A stretch of DNA of 64,000 nt. It comes from Agrocybe praecox (Eukaryota > Basidiomycota > Agaricomycetes > Agaricales > Agrocybaceae). The notes beneath the pieces were generated by a model. It saw nothing but the letters and a program-made list of their open reading frames with translations, was not told where the DNA came from and ran no database searches. Made by a program: the position numbers and the translations under genes. Within the stretch, counting starts at the first letter, position 1, and the number at the start of each line of letters is the position of its first letter. The stretch is from contig OZ024852.1 in the NCBI GenBank assembly GCA_964017145.1, positions 248,001-312,000 on the forward strand, written 5' to 3'. Shown here piece by piece: positions 12,801 through 25,211 of the stretch.

Positions 12801-13634
12801 TCAGCATCTCAGTCGCCTGTGTCTACGCCTAGCTCCAGCGTCTCGCCCATCATGAACCCTACTGCCTTGAATTTGGGATCGATGGGATTGGAAATGCCAG
12901 ACGTGCACCCTTCGTTGATTACCTACTTGAATCAAGACGCGGTCAGGAAAGCAGTGCAGGCAGGCCAATCAGTCTCTGGTCAGGGAGGTCCCAGTCAGCA
13001 ATCAGGGATTTCAGCTCAATTTCGTACGCACCAGCAGCAAGATAATCAAAGCCACACACTTGGCGGCGCATCCTCAGCTCTTCCGGCATCCTCATTTCTG
13101 TTTCCGCCCTCCAATTCTTCCAGCTTTAGTGCACCGTCGTCGGATGACTGGTCGAGCTTCGGAGCGTTCGGCGAAGACAACAACGCTTCTGCTGGGCCAT
13201 CGAGGTCTGGTTTCGGTCTGTACCACGATGCGGACCCTTCAATGGGTATACGAAGCGAGCAGATCGATAGAACCCAGCTTTCTGGAAATTCAAGAGTTCC
13301 AAGTGTCTCGAACTCCTTACTACAGGGGTTTGGAACGATGCCCAGCATGTATTCCGGACCAAATAATCCTCTCCATCATACCCAACCCCAAACCACAGGA
13401 CAATATTTCAATCAACCCGCGGAATTTAATCAATATATGTATGCTCCGAATACATCTTATCCCTATGGCGACCTGGATGTGAGAGGGGGAATGGGCGCTA
13501 ATTTGCCGAGCGCTTCTAATCCAATGGATACCGCAGGAGCCGTGGAGATTGGTCTGTCGGGAGAAAGTAGGATGGAGGCGGGATGGATGGCTTTGATGCG
13601 GGATTATGGGATTATGGACTCGACGGATGGTTAG
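9887..13634 (+). CDS. Zn2Cys6 fungal transcription factor, about 995 aa, 13 exons
   Basis: Binuclear zinc-cluster DNA-binding regulator. Exons: 9887-9983, 10057-10161, 10220-10247, 10299-10593, 10719-11294, 11353-11391, 11458-11467, 11524-11615, 11667-11775, 11838-12071, 12127-12332, 12386-12517, 12570-13634; all phases agree. The zinc cluster is SCAECRRLKLRCDKKLPCG with cysteines at about 37, 40, 47, 53, 56 and 65. A short coiled coil follows (MSNRIRQLEDALAILQ). The middle is a Fungal_trans domain (PF04082 type), with LFWEVFSADVSHSLALGRPP as its typical core. The last 350 residues are Ser/Gln/Asn-rich and disordered, the usual place for activation. Exon 7 is only 10 nt. The target genes cannot be told from sequence. 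The start was chosen because it is the first in-frame ATG before the zinc cluster. Confidence 0.92.
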
Positions 13635-14429
13635 GATTTCCTTATATTTTTCGTTTAATTTATTCCTGTAGTATGTAACATCTAGTCATTTTCGTGCGCA
13701 CGTTTAACACAACATGAGAATCTGAAGAGGTTACCCATGCTTTCGATCCGTCTTCTGCCCTTGCTTTTATTTGCAATTTTACGGTCTCTGTCGATGTTTC
13801 CTGCCTGATCTGAAATAAATGTTCGCGCTTCAAATCATTTTTTGCTTGGGTGACGAAAGAAAAATACTACGACCACAGACTGTCTTGGATACCGTGACAC
13901 TTGTAGGATGAGCACATAGAATTATCAATAGTCTATTACCGATTCAGCATGGAAGATGTAACAAAATTTGAACAATTGAGAGAATAGCGTAACTGAAATA
14001 TGATAAAGTAGGATCACTCTGGAAAGATATTTTACTTTGCGCGTCAGCCGGTACTCAGTACGGTACAACGAAGTTATAGTGGTAAATTCAATTGTATGGG
14101 AGAAAAGTTACACATCATGATGTTCAAGCATGAACGGCACAAGAAAGTGATACTCAGCGTTTACTGTGTGCTCTATCTACAGAGTGAAAAATGAATCATT
14201 TCCCAAAGAAATCCCATGGAATCAAACTCACTGGGGGGGAGCCTCAAGGCCTCATCCCTATTCAAGGAAATTACTTAGCCAAATGCGCGCAGCATAAGCG
14301 CTAAGCGTTCGGATCCGTCAGAGTATGTCCCAAAATAGATCTATACTCACGTGATTCCCCGCAGTATTCAGTGACGATGTCGAGCACGTCGTCCACGACA
14401 GCGAGCAGGGCTTGTCCCAAACCACTACA
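13635..14429. other. Intergenic spacer
   Basis: About 800 bases between the zinc-cluster factor and VPS10. I see no open frame with family features, no RNA gene and no obvious repeat. It is expected to hold the 3' UTR of one gene and the promoter of the other. Confidence 0.4.
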
Positions 14430-17400
14430 ATGACAAAACGAAATGGCGCTGCAGCCTTATGCAGAGCCATTATACTCTCTCTTACTACTTTACTCGTGGC
14501 AGGCCAGTCAAAACCCGAACATACTGTTAATTCATTCAGCAATCTCCCAGCAAGGCTTTTCTTTTTTGATGATACAGAGGTATGTGGTTTCACAGTACCT
14601 TTTAGGCTTGCTCAAACATAGCTAGGGGGTTATATACCATGATATGATGGAAGGAGATGTTCATGTATCGCAAGACGAGGGAAAGACGTGGAAGCTTGTG
14701 GATGGCGTACCACCAGGCAAGGCGAATCAAGTCATCGAGCATCCGACAAACTCGCGACTTGTACGTGGTACTTTGCTATTCGAGTTCTCTGACTAATATC
14801 GTACAGGCTTTTATACTTACCGCAGGAACCACACATTATCGAACTGAAGACCGGGGAAGGACATGGCATCCATTTGACGTCCCACATCCTCCTGCGGAAG
14901 TTGCGCGTCCATTATCGTTTCATTCAGACCCCAAGAAATCTGGGCACATTATTTATCAGGGTCAAGCATGCGATCACAGAGGATGGAGTCCAGTCTGCCA
15001 CGACGAGGTAAGCGTCTACATTCATATACCGATGACTTGCATTGACGCGCGTCACAGACGTACTATACTAAGGACTCATTCTCGGACGATGTCAAACTGC
15101 TCCTCAAAGACGTCAGTCGGTGCCAATTTGCTCATAGCTCTGAGGATTTCAAGCATGACGCCCACGAAGATCTTATTTACTGCGTAGCATTCGAATCTGG
15201 TTCGGCCTCTGGTTCTCATACTCTTTCAGCGAGTCGTCTCTTCTCCAGCACCGACTTCTTTCAGACGAAGAAGGTGGAAGATCTGGGGATCGGAAAACAG
15301 GCAAAAGGTGTTATAGCCTTCGCCATTGTTTCAAAATACGCCGTCGTTGCTCTCAAGGATCTGAGTCCTTCGTCCAACGGTCAAATGCTGCTATATGTGA
15401 CAATTGATACCAAGTCATGGGCAAAGGCACATTTCCCTCATGCGACGTCAGCAAAGCTGCGCGAGAACGCTTACACGATGCTGGAGTCGACAACACACTC
15501 CATGGCTGTGGACGTACTGCTGCATGATAGAAGCAGTATCGGTACTTTATTCGTCAGCAACTCGAACGGCACGTATTTCGTTGAGAGCTTGAAGGATACA
15601 AACAGAAATAACCTTGGATTTGTGGACTATGAAAGGATATACGGGGTCGATGGGATAGGTCTGGCAAATATCGTCGCAAACGCACAAGACGTAGAGGCGC
15701 GTCAGGCGAAGAAACGTGTCAAGACACGCATTACTTTTGACGATGGCAGTACTTGGGCGCCCGTTGTCCCGCCCAAGGAAGACGTGGATGGCAAAAAGTT
15801 TAGCTGCGACATATCCGACGAAGAAAAATGCTCGCTGCACCTACACTCCGTCACCTCGCCACACAACTTTGGCCGTATTTTCTCTTCGCCAGCCCCCGGA
15901 TTTGTTATGGGTGTAGGCAATGTCGGAGAGAATTTATTGGATTACGAGCATTGCGATACATTTTTGAGCACGGATGCTGGTTTGTCGTGGAAGATGGTCA
16001 GGAAAGGTGCACATAAATATGAGTTCGGAGATTTAGGCAGTATCTTAGTCATCGTGGATGACGAGGAAGCGACGAAAGATATTCAATACTCGCTGGACTT
16101 AGGTAAAACATGGTATGTTTCCTCTCTTTCCTCATGATGCGTAGTCTCTGCTCAACAAAGTAAAGGCAAAAATATGAAATGGACGTCAGAGTTCGTGCTC
16201 GTGGTCTCCTTACTTTGCCAGACTCGACATCACAGAAATTCTTACTTTTGGGCCAAGTCTCCAAGAAGGACCAGTCGAACCATGCAGGACGAGTAGTTGT
16301 CGTGTTGCTCGACTTCTCCCATACAAGAGGGGAAAAATGTAGTGATACCGATTTTGAGAAATGGTACGCCAGACCGAGAGATTCCGAATGCTTGATGGGT
16401 CACAAGGTAAATACTTCTAAGTTTACGAGACCACGTCGAGCTATCGCTGAAAATATTTGTTTGTAGCAATGGTACAAGCGCAGAAAATTGGACGCAAATT
16501 GCTACGTTGGACACAAATACGAAGATCCTGTGGCTCACGAGGATGTATGTGAATGCACAAACGCCGATTACGAATGGTGAGTTTCTTTGATTACTGTAAA
16601 TACTGCGACTGAGCTAGCGCTAGTGATTACAATTTCGTGAGAAATGGAGATCAATGTGTGCCAGTTGGACCAGAACCTGTTCCAGCCGATGCATGCACAG
16701 GCGATGACCCAACTAAGGAGACGTACATGGGATCCTCTGGATACAGGAAGATTCCTGGAGATAGGTGCGAGGGAGGCTTAACGAGAGACGAGAGGGTCCA
16801 AAAGCCATGTACAAACGGTGCATCATTTTTTTGTTCTTTAATTTCCGAGTATTTTCTGATCTTTTTCTATAGCTCAACCTGCTGAGGGTGACATCTCTAA
16901 TCGCAAGGTTTGTCTGTCTGATCCCATACGACATCCCACCAAATTTTGATTTGCTTTCTCGCTACAGACCCAATTCCATAGCCAAGTTGTGCAGCATGCA
17001 TACTTCAAGGACTCTGAGACGATCATTGCTCGCCTCAATGACCACTCCATGTGGCAGTCTAGTAATGAAGGTTACATATGGACACAAATTGAGCCAGAGC
17101 AAAAATTCGTCCGCTTCTATCACCACAAGTATTCTAATGACCGAGCTTACCTTATCACGGAACACGACGAATTCTTCTACACGACGGACACTGGAAAACG
17201 ATGGTGGTCCGCCAAGGCTCCTGCGCCACCAAGCCCATTCGCTGGAGATATTCTATCGTTCCATCCAACTTCAGACTATCTTATCTGGATGGGCCTGAAA
17301 GACTGCGGCGATGACCAGCAAAATTGTCACTCCGAAGCATTCTATTCAACGGATAACGGGCGTAATTGGAATTTCATAGATAAATATGTTCGAAACTGCG

Positions 17401-19664
17401 CCTTTGCCAAAGAAACGAAGCTGGATGCGGATCCTACTGAAATAGTATGCGAGTCTTACACGGAGAAACAGGGCAATCAACGATTCATGGCCGGCAAACC
17501 CTTGGAGCTGGTCGTTGGGTCTAACTTCTACTCCAATAAACAGAAGCTGTTTGATTGGGTCGTCGGGTTTGCCAAATTCTCAGAGTTCTTTGTGGTTGCT
17601 GAGGTTCGTCTTATCTCCTTTTCCGAGTTTTTGTATTTGACGAATGTTTGGCCTGTAGATGCTACCAGATAGGCGTTCTTTGGAACTGCAAGTGTCGTTG
17701 GATGGCAAACATTTCAGTACTGGAAAATTCCCTCCTAGCATGCATCCAGATACCCACGTACGTTCCCTTGGCCACACTTAGTTATATGTCTCCTAATGGT
17801 TTGATTTTATGCAGGCATACACCGTACTTGAATCAAGCACAGATTCCCTCTTCTTGCACATGACCATGACCGAAAATAACGAACCTCCATACGGAGCCAT
17901 CCTTAAATCCAATTCTAACGGAACCTACTTTGGCATTTCCATCGAAAATGTCAACCGTGATGCAGCTGGATTTGTGGACTTTGAGAAAATGCAAGGGCTG
18001 GATGGAATCGCGTTGATCAACGTAGTAGCCAATCCTGTTGAGGCTAAGCTAAGTGGGAGGAAAGTCATACAGAGCAAAATCACACATAATGATGGTACGT
18101 TTGTTTTATCTTCAAACATATGTGAATATTCATTGCGTCTTCAGGTGGTACATGGACCTATCTCAACCCTCCTAAAGTAGATTCGCAAGGACTTCCTTAT
18201 GAATGCCAGAGCGCAGTAGGTTTGTTCTTTTCTCACAGCGAGTTGATTAACAGACTTCGGCGCAGAAATGTCATTTGCATATTCATGGATACACTGAACG
18301 TATTGATCCAAGAGCATCGTACAGTACCCCTGCTGTGCCTGGAATGGTTATGGCTGTCGGCAACGTTGGCGAGTCCTTGGCCGCATACAAAGACAGCGAC
18401 ACCTTTCTCAGTCGTGACGGCGGGTACACATGGCAAGAAGTGCACAAAGATGCCCACCTGTGGGAATTCGGCGATTCTGGATCTGTTTTGATCTTGGCGA
18501 ACGATGAAGAGCCTACAGACTTCGTGCTTTTCAGCACTGATGAAGGTCTCAACTGGAAGGAATACAAGTTCACTGAGGAGAAGATGAGGGTTAGGTCTAT
18601 CATTACCGTGCCTGAAGATACGAGCAGAAAATTCATTTTGTTGGGAGACTTCCAAAGGACCGCCGGTTCTGCTATGATACAAATCGATTTTACCTCTCTA
18701 ACGCATAAACAATGTAAGCACTTTATTATTGATTCTTTTATACCTCTATATCTGACCGCCTTTCAAGGTGTAATCAACATCGAAGATCCGGGTCATGATG
18801 ATTTCGAACTCTGGAGCCCAAGCGAAGAGCGACCTGAACAATGTCTCTTCGGGCGACAGGTACGCTTGCTTTTTTATTTCCTTTTAAATTGCTGTCTTTA
18901 CCTTATGCTCGTAGACCCTTTACCACCGCCGAGTTCGTAACACCACTTGCGTAGTTGGCAAACTACCCAAAGCTGCCGACAAGGTTGTAGAAAACTGTGG
19001 TTGTACAAAAGCCGACTTCGAGTGGTAATTTCTTTCCTTGCATTTGGTTCATTCACCAATTTAACTCTCGTCTATATAGTGAATTCAATTATGTCAAAGA
19101 CGGCGACGATAACTGTGTACTAGTCCCTGGAACCACCCCTTTGCCAAATGACGAATCATGTTCAGATGGATCTGGTCTCTGGTACGATCGCACCCCTTAC
19201 CGCAAAATTCCCTACTCGACTTGCGAGGGTGGTACACGTCTAGACCGTGGAGATGAACACGTTTGCCCCGGCTTCAAGTCCAAGTCAGGCTGGTTCTGGT
19301 TCTTCATGCTCCTCCTTCCTTTCGGCTTCACTGCCCTGGTTGCATACTATTATTATCGTCGCAGCGGTTTGGCCAGAGGGTAAATATTTCTCGCGTGTTC
19401 AATTTGTCTAACGCTCATGTGTTGCATTTTTTTTAAAGAACAATCCGTCTTCCTGGAGATTCAAGAGGGCCTGCATACGGGGGCGACACTGGAATCATGG
19501 CGACACTAGCATCTGTCCCATGGTTCATTATTGGTATTACCGGTATCGCGTACGAATGGGTTGCCTCTCGCGTCGATACCTACTTCTTCCGAGCACAAAG
19601 GGGATATAGAAACGTGCCCATAGATGAAGATGCCCAAATCCTTCGCTTTGAAGATGAGGAATAA
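14430..19664 (+). CDS. VPS10: VPS10/sortilin-type vacuolar sorting receptor, 1464 aa, 17 exons
   Basis: Type I membrane receptor that cycles between late Golgi and prevacuolar compartment and delivers soluble vacuolar hydrolases. Exons: 14430-14579, 14626-14760, 14807-15007, 15058-16112, 16166-16406, 16467-16576, 16624-16817, 16873-16907, 16968-17603, 17659-17757, 17815-18094, 18145-18215, 18254-18713, 18768-18859, 18915-19024, 19080-19379, 19439-19664; total 4395 nt in frame. There are two tandem VPS10 beta-propeller modules with BNR/Asp-box repeats ([43 protein letters not shown]). Each is followed by the Cys-rich 10CC region (for example [13 protein letters not shown]). The C terminus has a transmembrane helix ([19 protein letters not shown]), a second hydrophobic stretch and an acidic tail ending FEDEE. 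Length is close to yeast Vps10p. The first ATG is followed by a signal peptide. Confidence 0.95.
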
Positions 19665-20107
19665 GTAGTCATAATATATTAGTTATTGAACAATCTAACT
19701 ACCACATTCGCTGTTGTGCGCTAGAGTAGTAGTGGATACATATGTAGTATGTAGTCAAGCTTGGTTTCTCGACACCCTTTCTTCTTCAGTGTATTTATTA
19801 CTTTCTGAGATAAGTCTTCATGTAGTAAATTATCCTTTAAACATTTGATATTCCTCTAGGTTGTGCTGGTCTTCCTGTGCTTATACCTATTTCGTGACGT
19901 CGCCTTCCGTTTCCTTCAGCTTTCAGATCAGTGCAGCCAGGTCTATCATTCTAAATGTGCTCCATTGAGTAGTATGTGGTTAATTTCCGATAACATGTAC
20001 GACAATTCTCCACTGCGGTATTGGGGTATATATATAATATGGCAATGAAAGATGATGAGCTAGAAATGGGTTTGGGAGGATAAAGTACGGTCGGTGAGGC
20101 CGGGCGT
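19665..20107. other. Convergent intergenic spacer
   Basis: About 440 bases between the 3' ends of the converging VPS10 and small membrane protein genes. AT-rich with no open frame of interest. It probably holds both 3' UTRs. Confidence 0.4.
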
Positions 20108-20768
20108 TCAAGGGGTCATGACGAAATGCGTAAAATATAAACGAGAAAAGTGAATTCCTCGCAATGTGGGATAGCCTGTCATGGAGACGTCTTCTTCGAG
20201 CTCGGTGTCTGAGGCAACATGAGAACAGGCGTACTAGATGGAGGACAAATTGCAGTTAACTTACCTCGAAATCAACAAGGAGATAACCTGCCAACAAGAT
20301 CACAGAGGCAACGATGGACAAGGCAGGCGACCTCGTCAAGGCGTACAAAATAGGTAACACACCATACGGGAGGTACGATGAGATTGAGCTATCCCGCGAG
20401 TCTGCATGCGAGGTCTCTCGTCTGCGTCGAGAACTCCGTGAGGATGATTTCGATTTCGAAGGTGTTGCTGGTCCGGGTGCATACACCTCCTTGATCTTCC
20501 GAGGCTTCGAACCTGAAGATGGACGGGAACTCGAACGTTCGCCAGCACCTCGTTCTCTCTGGGGTTTCAGAGATGTTCTCTCATGAGTCGTCTCTTCAGG
20601 CTGAGGCTTTGGGTGAGGCTGTGGTTTATCCTGAGGCTGAATTGTTGGTTGCACTTGGATTCCTAATTGACGAAGCTCCTTCGTCGTGCTTCGAACCCAT
20701 AATTCGACCCTTTTCTGCGACTCCTGGTAGCAGTGATAGAACTCTTGAGGATCCTGCTCGATTGGCAT
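20108..20768 (-). CDS. Small membrane protein with disordered basic middle, about 209 aa
   Basis: Unrecognised protein. Exons (minus) 20768-20265 and 20233-20108, joined by a short GTAAGT...CTAG intron in phase 0. The start at 20768 opens a helical, charged segment (MPIEQDPQEFYHCYQESQKR). The middle is Pro/Gln-rich, then Ser/Arg-rich (SKSSSRSSRRRRE). It ends in one or two hydrophobic segments (GVLPILYALT, then LSIVASVILLAGYLLVDF) followed by about 40 polar residues. The layout suggests a membrane-anchored adaptor with an exposed N terminus. An upstream in-frame ATG at 20864 exists but gives a Pro-rich, less credible N terminus. It converges with VPS10. Confidence 0.6.
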
Positions 20769-21535
20769 AAATAAAGCAAGGGGAAATGTCCTGTAAAGGT
20801 GTCCTGGAGGTGGACGAGGGGTGTGGAAGAGGGCTGCCCAACACGTGGGGGAAGGGCAGACCACTTTCCAGATGGACGCTTAAGTATAACATTGGCTTAG
20901 CGTGCCTTTCCCAGCGTCGGCAAAAGCCTCATGTCGGCCCTGGGCCGCGTAAAGTATTGCGGAATTTCATCTCTTTGCTGCATATTCAGAGAAGGCTACT
21001 GAGAATATATAAGTCACATAGAATTAAGTCCAGGTTCTCCTCGCAGTATGCTCGCACTTTCTAAATAAATTTGCCTCATAATTACCAGATCATTTAGGGC
21101 CCAGGCTGCAATTGACGTAAAAGCAATATTTTATCGATCTTCCGTGAAACTGAGTAAATGAGAGAATCCATAAATGATTCGAATTAAAATTGGGAAGAGA
21201 TCCAACAACACCTTGAGTCACGGCAGTAAAAGCACTATTACTGTACTATCCTTATTGACGAAACTACCCTCGGATATTGCCTTCACTTCCTCCTCGTCGA
21301 CTCTCCGACATCATCATAGTCAAACAATACAGCACAATGTCCATTCTCACACTACGAACAGGTATTTTAATTAGCTTCAGCTTAGAATCTTACTCTTCCA
21401 TGCTGAAACTATGCAAGGTTTCGAAATGCGGCGTCGAAAACTATTTTAAACTCTGTCCTATTTCATCAATATTTCATCGCCTTACATAACTGGTTACTGT
21501 ACTACGCAATTCCTTTCTGCTGCCTGATACCCTTA
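20769..21535. other. Intergenic spacer before HBR copy B
   Basis: About 770 bases between the divergent small membrane protein gene and HBR copy B. No convincing gene. AT-rich DNA directly before 21536 is likely the HBR promoter. Confidence 0.35.
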
Positions 21536-22982
21536 ATGGATATCCTCTCCGTTGCAACGACAGTTTTTGCCCTGTGTAAAGTCATTGCCACCTGGATTGA
21601 CGAGCATGCAACAAAGGATGCCACAATCCTTGAGATATCGTCGGTCGTCATCCAAATTCGCGATATTTTGGAACCATTCACCTCGGCAAACCTCGAGCTA
21701 AACGGCTCCGGAGAGTTGCAGCTTTCTCAGGCAATTCGAAGTGTTGGCGACGCCTTGGAGAGAACTCGAGAACATATGATCGTATGGAAATACAAGAAAG
21801 CCAACAAACTTATTTCATTCATCAAACCAGGCGCAGTCATCCAACAACTCCAGGATGATGAAAGACAGTTGAACAGACAGCTTCTTATGCTCCTCACTTC
21901 CTTGGCGGTGGTGGGATATTTTCGGGATCTTTCCCTAAAGAGGACAGTCCTCGAACTACAAGCGAGTCCTGAGCGACCCACAGCGACAAATGAGGATATT
22001 TTCAATGGTGTTCTCAGTGATGGAGGCGCCATAGATTTTTGGAAAGACTTTGTCGGGGCAAAGGTCCTTGCTGTACAGCATTCCCCCTGATATAAATACA
22101 AAACTCACCGATTATTTCTGTTCCTCAGGTGGATTTCGTCTCGGACGATCTTTTCCTTGCTCGCCTGAACACTTGGTATGGGGGAGGACTTAACGGAAAG
22201 GCTTCGAAGCTTATTCTGATGTGTCTCGACGAATATCATATCGGTGGGGTAACGTTAGCTAACTTTGGTCGAGCCTTGGGTAAAGAGAGTCTAAAAAAAT
22301 TTCTGGATCGGTATATTGAAGGTATGGAATTGAAATCGATCTTCAATCAGTCATTGGTCTGTAAAATGAAATATGACGCAGGTTCTCCGAAACATGCTGG
22401 TGGTCTGGGACTCAAGATAGATTTAAAAATCCCACTCTTGATTTGGATTGATGATGAGCCACAGAACCACACCGAAAATGTGGCCATCGCTCGCCAGATG
22501 GGAATACATGTTGTGCAATTAACCTCAACGGCCGTTGCAAAAGCATGGATCGACGACAACTCAGGTTTGTGATATCTATGAGGGATGGGATACCGTTCGT
22601 CAACGAACTTACCATCTGTTATACAGCCTTTCTTCAAAATAATGACGACGGATCCCGAGTCCGTTTTATCACTGACAACACTCGGCTGGAATTTACTGCT
22701 GACAACGAGGCCTTCATGAACTATACAGCCGGAAGGACCTTACTTCAATACCTCAGAGGACATCTCTACAAGGCCCCAGTACTGGTCGCCACTACTCGTA
22801 TAGGCTTAGAAAGCGCTCGCCACTATGCTGAGCTGTACGAGTCGGCGGGTGTGATTACCAACAGAGAAGCCTTGCTAAGATATATAGAAGGTCTTGCACA
22901 GAGGAAGAATGACGATACATGGTGGCAAGGTTTCCGGATACAACCTTTGAACCATTGGTACGTTCCATATCATGTAGTATGA
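21536..22982 (+). CDS. HBR family copy B: helical N-terminal domain plus receiver-like domain, about 419 aa
   Basis: Intact family member. Exons 21536-22063, 22129-22321, 22382-22564, 22627-22982; all phases agree. Residues 1-176 are an all-helical region starting MDILSVATTVFALCKVIATW. Its opening pattern recalls the N-terminal helical bundles of fungal HeLo-like and MLKL-like cell-death proteins, though that is inference. Residues 177-240 form a second conserved helical block (LILMCLDEYHIGGVTLANFG). Residues 257-400 look like a response-regulator receiver fold. A beta strand ending in Asp264-Asp265 (PLLIWIDDEP) is followed by VVQLTSTAVAKAW. Then come RVRFITDN with Asp318 at the phospho-acceptor position and APVLVATT at the switch Thr. 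I see no clear receiver lysine. A possible fifth intron (22952-23010) would end the protein a few residues earlier. No kinase is nearby, so signalling by phosphorylation is doubtful; the pocket could have another use. Confidence 0.85.
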
Positions 22983-23393
22983 AATTTGACATAACTTAAA
23001 TCATATATAGATCCGTTAAGAACGAGCCAACCGCTGAATCATCATTGTGGTTCAGATAAAGGGTCACCACCGGTCACCACGATTCTTCGATAATATATGT
23101 GAAAAAAGGGGGCATCATCACATCTGTTACAAACCAAATCGCTACCGCGCTTGACCGTGCCCCAACTCCGGGAATGGACGACGGTGGCACAAATCATAAC
23201 CTTAAACTCTGCATATGGTGCCCGTTCAATATTGGTCAATCCAGCCGTAGGCAAAAATAGTGCCATATATTCACCTTTGACTAGGACTAGTGGTCCTTAC
23301 TTATCGCTCCCTGTCATTCACCTGCGTACATATATATACTTCCCTGTCGTGTGTTTCAGACTCTAGTATTCTCCCTGGTGAATATCACTAGAA
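22983..23393. other. Spacer with TATA element before alpha/beta hydrolase
   Basis: About 410 bases between HBR copy B and the hydrolase in the same direction. A TATATATA string at about 23331-23338 lies about 60 nt before the hydrolase ATG, a typical TATA distance here. I see no gene within it. Confidence 0.4.
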
Positions 23394-24605
23394 ATGCCGC
23401 TCATTGTTATTAGCCCGAGCCTACATTATTATTACACTGACAGTGGTCCACCAAGCGACAACGATAACTTGAAATACAAGACGCTAGTATTGACTCATGG
23501 ACATACATTCCACAGTGGTATTTCATATCCTCGTATTATTCTGTTCTTAAATATATGCTAAAGGCTCAAAACCGACAGGAACATTCCAGCGCTTACTTCC
23601 CCTCGCAGCCTCCAGGTCTATGAGGATCATCTGCGTTAATCGGCGTGAATATCCTGGAACCACTTCATATACCGAAGAAGAAGCAAACATTATTGTATCT
23701 GGAAATGACGAGCAGAAATACGATCTCATGGAACAACTGGGCATAGAATTTGCTCTATTCATTGACGGATTAATCAAGGAATGTGGCATACCAAAAGAAG
23801 GCGGTGTCACTGTTGGAGGCTGGTCCATGGGGGCCAGCTTTATTCTGTCGCTTATATCTTCGGTTGGTATGGTCAGCGAAACCATCAGAAGTAACCTGCA
23901 GGCCTATATCAAAGGCTTCATTTTATGGGGTATGTGAGGCGCAGACATATTTTACAACGGAATATACTCATGCTCATATTATAATAGATCCGCCCGTTCA
24001 TGCTTTGGGAACACCGGATATACCAGACGAGTATATACCACTGTTCGACACCAGCATACCTTCCGACCAGCGAGGAATCGTATTTGGTACCTGGGTATGA
24101 CCATCTCCTTCTTTGATTCTAGTCGTCATATGTAGGGCTAAACCTCTGACACTAGGTATCCAGTTATTTCGAACACGGAAACATTTTAAGTCATGACCTC
24201 AGTCAACTAAATACCAGAGCGACAAACACCTCCACTAGGACTGCGAGCATAGAGAAAATGACATTCGCAGAGGTTTCTTCAATGATCGACGTCGGCGTAA
24301 AGAGGATTCAGGAATTCGAAACCATTATGGTCGGACGTTCATTCGCACCTGCTGTAAACAGGCATTTAATCAAGGCATTATTCGATCCATCAGTGAGGAC
24401 CTTCTGGAAAAAGACGTCACTCGTACATCTTATGGGCGACTCGGGAACCTGGAATATTATATATGCTTCCTGGGTTCTTCAGGACCTCATCAAAAACGCT
24501 TTCTGCGAGGAACTCCATTTCAAACTGCAAATACTGCCAGGGGCTAATCATTTTGTAAGCATATCTTCTACCGCTTGTGACTGGCTCATCCATGACGCTT
24601 TTTGA
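23394..24605 (+). CDS. Alpha/beta-hydrolase fold protein, 343 aa, 4 exons
   Basis: Predicted serine hydrolase. Exons 23394-23517, 23579-23929, 23988-24094, 24156-24605, phases consistent. The first strand and oxyanion region is TLVLTHGHTFHS. The nucleophile elbow is GGWSMGAS with Ser124, and the likely catalytic His is about residue 326 in LPGANHF, close to the C terminus as in the fold. No signal peptide is visible, so it is probably cytosolic. The substrate cannot be predicted; similar proteins are annotated as epoxide hydrolase-like, esterase-like or secondary-metabolism hydrolases. It follows HBR copy B in the same direction, but the family is common and no functional link is shown. Confidence 0.85.
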
Positions 24606-25211
24606 AGGCTATGTGGGACTCTCCAGAATTGACGATTGATGCATTGGCTGAATGCCTCGGATGAGTGTGACGATTATCATTTGTATATAAATACTTGTAA
24701 TAAAATAACGACATGTTTTGACATAGACGAAATAAAGTGAGGATCAAGTCATGGTTTGAGCGCTTAACCTTAAAACTTATCACAACACCTGATGCAGACT
24801 GAATTTGAAGCTTGGAACATGCATAACTCACATAGAATCATGTTCGTAAAGGCGAAGTGCAGCTGTCCTTACCTCTCAGAAATGATTCTTATATCATCTT
24901 TGAAGCTTCTAAACACCTCAAGCGCTAAGCGACCGAAAAGTCGAGTTCATCACTACCACGTGTCCCATTGATCATTATCGTGATCAATTAAAAAGCAGTT
25001 ACTGATGTTTATTTTCTGTGTTTTTCTTATTATTTCACAGAAAGACCTACCGGTGTTGGAATCGTCTGCATAGACCGGGCTTAAATTTGGCTCAGTGTTC
25101 TATTTTTAGTCCACCGAGTCTGACACGAGGATCAGTAACTGGCCCGTCCAACTTATCCCACGTCGCTTTCCTCTTTACCACCCACTCAGTTGTACAATCC
25201 CTCAATTTGCT
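24606..25211. other. Intergenic spacer
   Basis: About 600 bases between the hydrolase and the DUF4238 gene, same direction. No convincing open frame or repeat. Confidence 0.35.

Noticed and set aside
22440..22980. Calling the C-terminal half of HBR a TIR domain
   Set aside because: The strand with two acidic residues, the ITD strand and the Thr strand follow receiver order; I see no TIR catalytic Glu context or BB-loop pattern.
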